NCBI RefSeq assembly: GCF_014196305.1
Contig: NZ_JACIDJ010000001.1
Span: forward strand, 461,683-525,682
Direction of reading: 5' to 3'
Origin: Roseococcus suduntuyensis
GTDB lineage: Bacteria; Pseudomonadota; Alphaproteobacteria; Acetobacterales; Acetobacteraceae
DNA length: 64,000 nucleotides
Of this stretch, positions 58,101 to 64,000 are shown in pieces; the first letter of the stretch is position 1, and every line of letters begins with the position of its first letter. The notes beneath the pieces are model-generated. The model was not told the origin of the DNA and ran no database searches. It saw only the letters and a list, made by a program, of their open reading frames with translations. Both the position numbers and the translations under genes were made by a program.

Positions 58101-59085
58101 GGATGACGGCGAGGCCCACCAGCGCCTCGGCATCCTCCGCGTCCTCCAGCAGGGCGCGCTCGAACTGCACCTCGGCATCCATGAGGCGCTGCTCGGTGAT
58201 GCGGGCCCAGGCCAGCGCGCGCGCCTCCTGCCCCGGCGTCACGCCGGCGTCCTGGATGCGTTCCAGCTTGGCGTCCAGGTCGCCATCCTGGCCCGTGAAG
58301 ACCAGCAGGTAGGCGTTGATGCGCGCGGCCGTCTCGGGGTCGTCGCCGCTCCAGAGCAGGGCCTGGCGCCAGGGGTTGCGCGTGGCGTCACGGATGCCCG
58401 GCCGCGCCGAGAGGTACTGCATGCGGTCTATGCCCTCCGACCGCGTGTCCTCACGATAGGTCAGCAGCTCGGCCAGCAGCAGGGCGAGGCGGCTTTCATT
58501 GGGGTCGGCCGAGACGCGGTCCTGCAATTCCGCCACGGCGGTGCGGTAGCCCTGCTCCGAGGTGGCGGCCAGTGCCTGGTAGTATTCGTTGGCGATGGCC
58601 ACCGGCACCGCCCGCCCGCCGGCCAGCTGGCGGTAGCGCTCCACCGCCTCCGCCTGGCGGCCGGCGGTGGCGAGCTGCCGCGCCGCGATCAGCGTCGCGG
58701 CGTCGTCGGAGAGCAGGCGCGCCACCTCCTCCGCCGTGGCCAGCCGCGGGTCGCCGGGAATGAGGCGGCGCATGCTGTCCAGGTGCCGCTGCACGGTGGC
58801 GGGCTGCGCGGCCAGGGCGGCGGCCTCGATGCTGGCCACCATCGCGTCCACATTGTCGGGCTCGACCAGCAGGATGCGGTCCAGCGTCTGCAAGGCGCGC
58901 TCGGGCTGGTTCTGCGACAGCCAATAGAGCGCCTGCTCGAACAGGGCGGCCGTGGCGCCCAGCGTGCCGCTCAGCCGGTTGTCCTCCGGCCGCTGCGCCT
59001 GGGCGCCCGCCACGGGCATGAGCAGCGCGAGGCCCAGCGCGGCCATGGCGCGGCGCATCCGGCGGCGGGGCGCGGCGCGGGTCAT
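55096..59085 (-). CDS. bcsC: Cellulose synthase export porin BcsC
   Basis: This 1329-residue protein carries cellulose through the periplasm and outer membrane. It has a signal peptide, a long array of TPR repeats (about residues 35-900), and a C-terminal 16-strand-type barrel of about 350 residues with the BcsC pattern SGPTGSIFANLEYAMTPNLR and AGFFYLRYRLD. The length is normal for acetobacterial BcsC. Around residues 603-635 an imperfect 8-residue in-frame repeat interrupts a TPR linker. It overlaps algF (ATGA) upstream and the SGNH gene downstream. Confidence 0.93.
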   Translation of the reverse strand: MTRAAPRRRMRRAMAALGLALLMPVAGAQAQRPEDNRLSGTLGATAALFEQALYWLSQNQPERALQTLDRILLVEPDNVDAMVASIEAAALAAQPATVQRHLDSMRRLIPGDPRLATAEEVARLLSDDAATLIAARQLATAGRQAEAVERYRQLAGGRAVPVAIANEYYQALAATSEQGYRTAVAELQDRVSADPNESRLALLLAELLTYREDTRSEGIDRMQYLSARPGIRDATRNPWRQALLWSGDDPETAARINAYLLVFTGQDGDLDAKLERIQDAGVTPGQEARALAWARITEQRLMDAEVQFERALLEDAEDAEALVGLAVIRKIQNRFAEAREFLDRAIAFAPDRQEEFERSVGSLDPVEVGVRQGPPPVPASVLAWRAMARNDLDRADRLARVAARQRGEERIQGELILGSIALQRGDLPAAEQRFRAVLALRPRQEDALQGLYTALQRQNRFAEAESLRRETGLAPSQAARVAHAGALVENARRLDHPEQALEQLRAAIALNPANPWPTVDLVRRLKTLGQAEEARRLERGLEARTDAESSMAAALLAFDDERFGDALALFERVPARLRNPDMARIAALTRREFEVQQLEDAVRARRPDARGRQPDARRASPPDALRASQPDALRAMVAAAGQRDPGGLLAPAVIRALGRLDEPQAAVEAAQAALRANPDASVMSRILIAGALIQAKRPAVAQEITSPLTRAQNLTAEERRELNAVLDFEAMAVADDATLRGRFAEAEAALTARDAQRGAAPAARNQNLAMVRLLMARRRLPEARRIVEDILREDPRNHEARIALVDIAVEQRDWAAAHAALVEGAFFSPGDLRMTLAEARLNRAQGNQAATLRLMEAAASRRLAALRADGEVGAAAAAAEAMRPGAGAARAVRLTDALTSQIAQELIRARDEAAVWLQSGLQIHARPGSGGTSRLTTLTAPTEVSAPLPGVGGRLTLGADMVALQSGRLGSGFRDQQSFGTNPLFLQRDVTAPAFQRPQGNIDGVALRMTWLRENMRAEVGSTPLGFHRPTFTGMLEAVPRITEGLRLRLTAERTPETSSMLSYAGYQQSPSHGPFWGAVTRTGGRVTLEYSTSDRLGFYGGGGAHMLRGTNVVDNTRWEVFGGVYYAVLRQPGQQVTVGVDLRHTGHSRNAGGFTFGHGGYFSPARSFVGSLQGEYRAQWGDWTFRGIGAVGWQSFRTALAPVFPTNRGYQAALEAQAAANPGVFDTHIGGQRSSGPTGSIFANLEYAMTPNLRLGAAARYERVGNFADTAGFFYLRYRLDRPRADLEPLFAGAPTVYPNVNDPMVSSYRAGAPELVRMPSGATRPVW
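57181..57276 (-). repeat. In-frame tandem repeat inside bcsC
   Basis: Four imperfect 24-base units encode variants of R-R-x-S/P-x-P-D-A (…RRPDARGRQPDARRAS…, then SPPDALRASQPDALRA). It makes a charged, Pro-rich linker between TPR helices. Expansion by slipped replication is the likely origin. Confidence 0.7.
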
Positions 59086-59777
59086 CGGCGGAAGGGCGCC
59101 GTGCTGTCGCGCAGCAGGAAGGCGAGCGGCGCGGCGCCGGGGCCCGGCACCAGCCAGATGGAATACATGCCGCCCGCCTCCAGCCCGTGCAGGCCGAATT
59201 CGGGCGAGACGCGTTCGCCGCAGACGGCCCGCACCTGGGCCTGCACCGGGTTCACGCTGCGCGCGCGGTTTTGCAGCGCGGGCACGTCGCTGAACACGGC
59301 CTGCCCACCGGGCAGCAGCGCCAGCCCCGCCGCCGGGCAGTCCGGCAGGGCGTTGTAGAAGGCGATGCGGGCGCGGGCGCGGTTGAAGTCCGTGTCCTCG
59401 ACCAGCGCCGTCATGGCCGGGTTGCCGCCCGGCCCGCGATGCACCAGCACCGTCACGAAGCTGCCCGGCGCCACGGTCAGCGTGCCGCTGCCCCGCCGCG
59501 ACCCTTCCGTGAGTTCGAGGCGCAGCGTGCGCCCCGCCACGTTCTCCACCACCGTATAGGCCGTGACGCGCTGGTGCGGCAGCGCGACGCCCAGCCGCTG
59601 CGGCGGCAGGAAGTCGGGCCGCACCGCGACCTCGGCCGGCAGCGTGTTCATCAGCCGCACATAGGCCGAGCCGGGCGGCGGCGCGGGCTCATAGACCTGG
59701 CCCTGGGCGCGGGCCTCGTGCGGCTGCGCCAGGGCCAGCCCCAGCGCGGCCAGGAGGGCGAGAAGCGGGCGCCTCAT
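59082..59777 (-). CDS. AlgF-like acetylation accessory protein
   Basis: This 231-residue protein has a signal peptide (MRRPLLALLAALGLALA) and the AlgF-type beta-rich domain (GSAYVRLMNTLPAEVAVRP; GSFVTVLVHR; FYNALPDCPAAGLALL). In alginate and Wss cellulose systems AlgF/WssG is a periplasmic adaptor needed for acetylation and interacts with the AlgJ/X enzymes. It overlaps both neighbours by ATGA, between an AlgJ-like gene and bcsC. Confidence 0.85.
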   Translation of the reverse strand: MRRPLLALLAALGLALAQPHEARAQGQVYEPAPPPGSAYVRLMNTLPAEVAVRPDFLPPQRLGVALPHQRVTAYTVVENVAGRTLRLELTEGSRRGSGTLTVAPGSFVTVLVHRGPGGNPAMTALVEDTDFNRARARIAFYNALPDCPAAGLALLPGGQAVFSDVPALQNRARSVNPVQAQVRAVCGERVSPEFGLHGLEAGGMYSIWLVPGPGAAPLAFLLRDSTAPFRR

Positions 59778-60769
59778 GCCAGCACCGCCTGCCGCAGGCC
59801 ATTGAGGAAGCTCTCGGCGTTGAGGCCCGATTGCCGCCAGTTCGGGTTGTTGATGGGCGTGGACATGTCGCTCTCGAGGTGGTTCCAGACGATGACGCGC
59901 GGGCGGCGCTGGCGGAACTCGCTGCCCCGCACATACTCCAGCAGCGCCGCATAGGGGCCGACATTGTTCGGCAGCCAGGACAGGCCCACCGCGCGCTCCA
60001 TCTGGTTGGACAGCACGGGCACGAAGTTGAAGCGCGGCTGGACGTTGCTCGTGCCCACCACCTGCATGTCCGAGGCATCCTCCTCCAGCAGCGCGGCCGC
60101 GCCGGCGGTGGCGGGCAGCACGTTGCGGATGGGGCTTTCCTCCGGCCCGAAGGCGCCGCGCTGCTCGGGCGGCAGGTATTGCACCAGGTCGCCCACCGCC
60201 AGGCGCAGCATGCGGATGCTGCCCAGCCGCACCCCGGCCTGCGGCGGCGCCGGCAGGCGGAACTGCGCGCGCATGGCCGTTGCCAAAGCGACCGCGCAGG
60301 TCTCGGCGCCCACCGGCGTCCAGTGGGTGTCGCTGCGGAAGAAGACCGGCCAATGCGGGTCGATGGCGGAGGCCTGGGCCATCACCTCCGCGAGGTCCGG
60401 CGCCAGCGCGCCCGCCGCCCGCAGCGCCGCGACGAGGTTGGAATAGCGCCGCTCCACCACCGGGGCGAAGCGCCGCCCGGCCGGCAGGAAGCGGCGATAG
60501 ATGCGCGCCTTCATGGGAATGAGGCAGTAGGCCACCTCGATGTTGCCGCGCTTGAGCAGGGCGATCACTTCCGTGTGCAGGCCCAGCACTTGGCGCATCG
60601 CCACCTCGTCCAACTGGGTGAGGTTGTCCCAGAAGGGAAACAGCCAGCCTTGCTGCCCAGCGAGCACCAGGGAATCCCCGGTGCCCTGGGCCCAGGCGCT
60701 CCGGGCGCGCGTCGCGCCGGCGGCCAGAACCAGGGCGGGCGCGGCCAGCAGGGCGCGGCGCGGCGTCAC
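59774..60769 (-). CDS. AlgJ-like periplasmic acetyltransferase (paralogue 2)
   Basis: This 331-residue protein has a signal peptide (M-T-P-R-R-A-L-L-A-A-P, then A-L-V-L-A-A-G-A-T-R-A-R-S-A) and the Asp-His motif FFRSDTHWTPVGAET. The nucleophile block reads MQVVGTSNVQPRFNF, keeping Ser but with Asn in place of the Phe/Tyr found in the two other AlgJ/X-like proteins. Its start overlaps the bcsAB stop (ATGA). It is in the position of bcsX in type II cellulose operons of Komagataeibacter. It and the protein at 53294-54289 are similar along their whole length. Confidence 0.85.
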   Translation of the reverse strand: MTPRRALLAAPALVLAAGATRARSAWAQGTGDSLVLAGQQGWLFPFWDNLTQLDEVAMRQVLGLHTEVIALLKRGNIEVAYCLIPMKARIYRRFLPAGRRFAPVVERRYSNLVAALRAAGALAPDLAEVMAQASAIDPHWPVFFRSDTHWTPVGAETCAVALATAMRAQFRLPAPPQAGVRLGSIRMLRLAVGDLVQYLPPEQRGAFGPEESPIRNVLPATAGAAALLEEDASDMQVVGTSNVQPRFNFVPVLSNQMERAVGLSWLPNNVGPYAALLEYVRGSEFRQRRPRVIVWNHLESDMSTPINNPNWRQSGLNAESFLNGLRQAVLA

Positions 60770-63700
60770 AGCGAACGCTCCCTCAGGCGGCGCGCGGCGC
60801 GGCGGCGCAGCACCCAGTAGAGCGGGGCCGCCAGCAGGATCAGCGCCAGGGTCGTCATCAGCACCAGCGTCCAGGGGTTGTTGCCCAGGTAGTATTCCGG
60901 CCAGAGCCAGGGCGGCAGCAAGCCCACCGTATAGGTCGGGCCGATGCGGAAGGCATCCACCCGCCCGCCCGAGAGCAGTGCCAGGTCCCCCTGCACGCGG
61001 GGCAGCTGCTCGCGGTCGCGCAGCGCCACGATCATCGCCTCCACCCCTTCCTGGCTGGAGCCCGTCAGCGCCACCACCGAACGGCCGGCGCGCAGCGGGC
61101 TCTGGAAGCCGATCAGCGCGCCCAGCGCCTCGCCGGGGGCGGCGAGCTGGGCGGAGACGCGGTCCACCATCTCCTGCCGCTCACCGCCGAAGATGTGCCG
61201 GAAGGCGGGCAGCCCGTCATTGACCCGCACCGTCAGCCGGTTGCCTTCCATCTGGATGGGGCCATCGGCCAGCAGCCGCGCCAGGGCGGGCTGGCGGGAG
61301 AGCTCACCGAACACCAGCAGGTCGCGGTCGGCCAACGCCTGCAGCCCGTCGGGTCGGGCCACCTGCATGCCGATGGGCGGATAGCCCACGATGGCCGACA
61401 GCTTGCCCATCAGGGTGAAGACCGATTCCAGCTCGGCCGCCGTGGGGCGTTCCGGGATGACGGCCGCCGTCTGCGCGAAATCCGCGAGCCGCGTGAAGGG
61501 AAAGCCCGAGCTGACGAAATGCGCGAGGTTGGGCAGGGTGGCGAAGCGGTGCGCCCGCGTCAGGTCCAGCGTGCTGTCCGGGTCCACCGCCGCGCGGATG
61601 TCGCCCGGCACGGCCACGCAGTCGCCGCGGTGCAGCGGGCGCATGTCGAAGCGCAGCTGCAGCTCGTTCTGGCCGAACATCAGGTAGGTGGGCATGCCCA
61701 CCGTGGACTGGCCGCGATCGGTCGAGAAGAACTGCTCGCGCACCCAGCTCAAAGGCCAGCCCGGATCGGAACCCGCCAGCGGGACCGAGCGGAGGAAGAC
61801 GTCGTTGATGGCGACATCCATGCGCGACACCGCGACATCCAGGATGGGCCCGGGCGGCGCGCGGAAGCGGATATCGGCCTGCAGGGGCCGCCCGCGCCAG
61901 GTGTAGAGGTCGGGCGCCGTGCGGAAGGGCACCTGAATGGGGCCGGGCACATAGCCGAAGGCCTGGAGTTCCGACGGGTCCATCAGCTCGCCGAAGCGCA
62001 CGGGGCGGTCGGTGCGGACCCAGCGCGGCGCGTCATAGGGAAGGCGCGCCGGGATATCCTGCGCGCTGACCAAGGCGAGTTCGCCCGTCAGCGCCTCGCG
62101 GCCCGCGCCCAGCGCCGTGGCGGCGGCCACCATCTCGATGCCCGTGCGCCCCGCCACCACCAGCAGCAGCCCGAGCGGATCATTGGGGTTGTCCACCACC
62201 GCCAGCGTCGGGCCATCCAGGCGCGGAATGGCCAGCCCCGGCACGCTGTCCAGCCCCGCCAGGAAGACCACCGCATTGCCCTGCATCGGGATCTCGGAGG
62301 CCACGGGGAAGGTGGCGCCACGATAATCCGCCTGGATGGCGAACCAGGATGAGACGATGGCCCCGGCGCGGATCATGTCGTCGGACGGCGCGCCGGGCAT
62401 GATGATGGGCAGGACCAGCGGCTCGCGCAGCAGGCGCGGGTCGAAGAAGGGCTCGGGCAGGCGCGCCAGGTCGCGCACGGTGGGCAGCCGCTCCAGCGTC
62501 AGCGTCAGCGTGGAGTTATTGGAGATGGAGGCCCAGAGCAGGCCGGAGACCGGGTCGTTGCACTCGATGGCGTAGCGGCCGGAGAAGCGGAAATTCAGCC
62601 GGTTCGCGTCCGAGAAGAAGGCCGGGTTGATCGGGAATTCCAGCGGGCCGAAGGCCGGGCGGCCGCGGTCGGGCTGCACCGCGCCCACGAACTGCTCGTT
62701 CATGGTGATGGCGATCTGGCTGAGCTCGGGGATCAGCGCGGGCGAGGTGGCGCCTTCCAGCAGCAGCACCGCCTGCGTCACCACCTCGTCGCCGCGCACG
62801 CCGAAGAGCACGCCCTGCAGGTCCGACACGCCGCGCAGCTGCATGGGCCCGGCGAGGCCGAGCTGGCTCAGCGTGCGCGTCTCCTGCCGGATGCCCGTGG
62901 CGGGCGCCGCGCCGAACAGGCCGGGCAGGCCGAAGGGCTGGGCGGCGGGCGGCGGTTCGGACGGGGCGGCGAAGGGCTGGGCCGCGGGCGGCGGCGCGGC
63001 CAAGGGGCCGCCGAGGGGTATGGCCGGCGCGGAGGGGCGCGGCACCAGCGTCAGCGGTGCGGCCGGGGGCGGGACGGGCGCCAGGCTCGGCGCCGGCGGG
63101 GGCGCGAGGCTGGGCGCCGCGGGCGGCGCCGCCTGCGGGCGGGTGGCGCCCGGCGGGGGCGGCAGGGGCGCCAGCGGCGGCGGCGCGCCCTGGGCCAGCG
63201 CGAAGCCCGGCACCAGCAGCCCCAGCACCAGCGTGGCAGTGGCGGCGGTGCGGTGCCAGAAGCGGCGGCGGCGCGGCGGCGGGGCCTCCTCCTCGTCCTC
63301 CTCCTCCTCCTGGAAGGTGGCGACGGGCGGCGCGGCCTGGACGGGCTTGGCCGCAACGGTGCGCGGGCGGGAGAACTGGGATTCACCGGCGAAGAGCCCG
63401 CCGATGGTGAAGACCACGTCGCGCAGCGAGCGCAGGGGGCGGTCGGCCGGCACGTCGTCCCAGTCCACCCAGGCATCGGCCCGGCCCAGCACGACGCGCA
63501 CGATGGCGCCCTCGTCCCGCATGTCCTGGGGGGCGAAACGCACCTGCAGCCGGCCTTCCTGCCAGCGCAACACCTCGGCCGGCACGCGGGTGCGGTCCAT
63601 GCCGGTATCCACTTCGATGGTCACGAGCGCGTCATCCTCCACGCCCTCCGGGCGGTCCAGGCGCAGGGCGGCACCGCCCAGGGAAAGGTCTTCGGTCACG

Positions 63701-64000
63701 CCCTCGACGCGGCGGCCATCGGGCAGGATGGCGGTGGCCAGAACGGTGGCGCGCACCCGCGCGCGTTCGCGCAATTGCCGCCGCTCACGCCCCACCGCGA
63801 TGCCGGCCAGCACCGAGATGAGGCACAGCAGCGCCCAGAACACGTTCAGCGCGTAGGCCTGGAATTCCAGGCTGGCCGGCGGGTTGGTGGAGAGGCCATA
63901 GACCCCCAGCATCAGCCCCGTGATCAGCGCCAGCGCCAGGATCATGCTGGGGCCGACGGCGCGGATGTCGAAATAGCCTTCCTCCAGCGTGCCGCCCTTG
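60766..64000 (-). CDS. bcsAB: Cellulose synthase BcsA-BcsB fusion (5' end outside the window)
   Basis: The frame is open to the right edge, so the catalytic part of BcsA is missing from view. What is seen starts with the BcsA end (KGGTLEEGYFDIRAVGPS), membrane spans, and the PilZ c-di-GMP-binding domain (about 63480-63790; R-E-R-A-R-V-R, then EDLSLGGAALRL). Without a stop the frame continues through an acidic linker (EEEEEDEEE-like), an internal signal-like segment (TATLVLGLLVPGFALAQG), a Pro/Ala-rich stretch and the full BcsB periplasmic protein, with a C-terminal anchor (WTLVLMTTLALILLAAPLYW). AcsAB of Komagataeibacter is fused in the same way. Activation by c-di-GMP is expected. Confidence 0.93.
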   Translation of the reverse strand, partial: KGGTLEEGYFDIRAVGPSMILALALITGLMLGVYGLSTNPPASLEFQAYALNVFWALLCLISVLAGIAVGRERRQLRERARVRATVLATAILPDGRRVEGVTEDLSLGGAALRLDRPEGVEDDALVTIEVDTGMDRTRVPAEVLRWQEGRLQVRFAPQDMRDEGAIVRVVLGRADAWVDWDDVPADRPLRSLRDVVFTIGGLFAGESQFSRPRTVAAKPVQAAPPVATFQEEEEDEEEAPPPRRRRFWHRTAATATLVLGLLVPGFALAQGAPPPLAPLPPPPGATRPQAAPPAAPSLAPPPAPSLAPVPPPAAPLTLVPRPSAPAIPLGGPLAAPPPAAQPFAAPSEPPPAAQPFGLPGLFGAAPATGIRQETRTLSQLGLAGPMQLRGVSDLQGVLFGVRGDEVVTQAVLLLEGATSPALIPELSQIAITMNEQFVGAVQPDRGRPAFGPLEFPINPAFFSDANRLNFRFSGRYAIECNDPVSGLLWASISNNSTLTLTLERLPTVRDLARLPEPFFDPRLLREPLVLPIIMPGAPSDDMIRAGAIVSSWFAIQADYRGATFPVASEIPMQGNAVVFLAGLDSVPGLAIPRLDGPTLAVVDNPNDPLGLLLVVAGRTGIEMVAAATALGAGREALTGELALVSAQDIPARLPYDAPRWVRTDRPVRFGELMDPSELQAFGYVPGPIQVPFRTAPDLYTWRGRPLQADIRFRAPPGPILDVAVSRMDVAINDVFLRSVPLAGSDPGWPLSWVREQFFSTDRGQSTVGMPTYLMFGQNELQLRFDMRPLHRGDCVAVPGDIRAAVDPDSTLDLTRAHRFATLPNLAHFVSSGFPFTRLADFAQTAAVIPERPTAAELESVFTLMGKLSAIVGYPPIGMQVARPDGLQALADRDLLVFGELSRQPALARLLADGPIQMEGNRLTVRVNDGLPAFRHIFGGERQEMVDRVSAQLAAPGEALGALIGFQSPLRAGRSVVALTGSSQEGVEAMIVALRDREQLPRVQGDLALLSGGRVDAFRIGPTYTVGLLPPWLWPEYYLGNNPWTLVLMTTLALILLAAPLYWVLRRRAARRLRERSL

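Noticed and set aside
1-64000. tRNA, rRNA or riboswitch genes
   Set aside because: I looked through the intergenic regions for T-loop-like GTTCRA sequences with paired arms and for known riboswitch cores and found none I could support.

Overview
The window looks like a chromosomal stretch of a high-GC alphaproteobacterium, most likely an Acetobacteraceae member (Roseomonas/Roseococcus-like). The main grounds are a fused bcsA-bcsB cellulose synthase gene together with an acetobacterial-type bcsD, plus very high GC. This is inference from gene content; no 16S or tRNA gene is visible.

Layout. (1) 0.2-2.6 kb: a lone DUF4238/SEC-C protein on the minus strand. (2) 2.9-11.3 kb: a siphophage-type tail module (tail assembly chaperone with a -1 frameshift site, tape measure, three small tail proteins, a J-like tip protein, a beta-helix fibre) with no head, packaging, lysis or integration genes. 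A flavin amine oxidase gene (11.3-12.5 kb) sits between the fibre gene and a diverged second copy of the fibre 3' end. (3) 13.1-17 kb: a stress/redox islet (cupin, MDR reductase, DJ-1/PfpI protein) ending in a truncated oleate hydratase. (4) 17.3-36.3 kb: housekeeping and metabolic genes: RsgA, BCCT and MFS transporters, an unusual histidine kinase, a P2-type ATPase, a PhnZ-like HD oxygenase, a flavin monooxygenase with a PLP lyase/decarboxylase, 6-phosphogluconate dehydrogenase with gluconokinase, acyl-CoA synthetase, an RraA-like aldolase, asparaginase and two hotdog thioesterases. (5) 36.4-48.3 kb: a glycosyltransferase followed by a translationally coupled operon of type I polyketide synthase, alpha-oxoamine synthase, formyltransferase and a KpsS-like capsule protein. 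(6) 48.3-49.8 kb: SufE and CarD. (7) 49.9-64 kb: cellulose synthesis: bcsD, a divergent MBOAT/AlgX-like pair, and a converging, tightly overlapped operon bcsAB - AlgJ-like - algF - bcsC - SGNH esterase - AlgJ-like, cut by the right window edge.

How the parts work together. Region 7 carries the parts to make, export and O-acetylate cellulose, and also bcsD, which in cellulose-spinning acetobacteria orders the fibrils. Region 5 resembles the rhizobial rkp-1 set (RkpA/RkpG/RkpJ) and probably makes an aminated polyketide lipid, perhaps N-formylated, for capsular polysaccharide. The window is therefore rich in surface-polymer functions. Two convergent gene junctions (34.8 and 53.2 kb) carry tandem copies of one hairpin family whose stems covary; an unrelated 51-bp doublet lies at 30.7 kb.

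Start sites and functions were judged by eye from motifs, ribosome-binding sites and overlaps; no database search was run.
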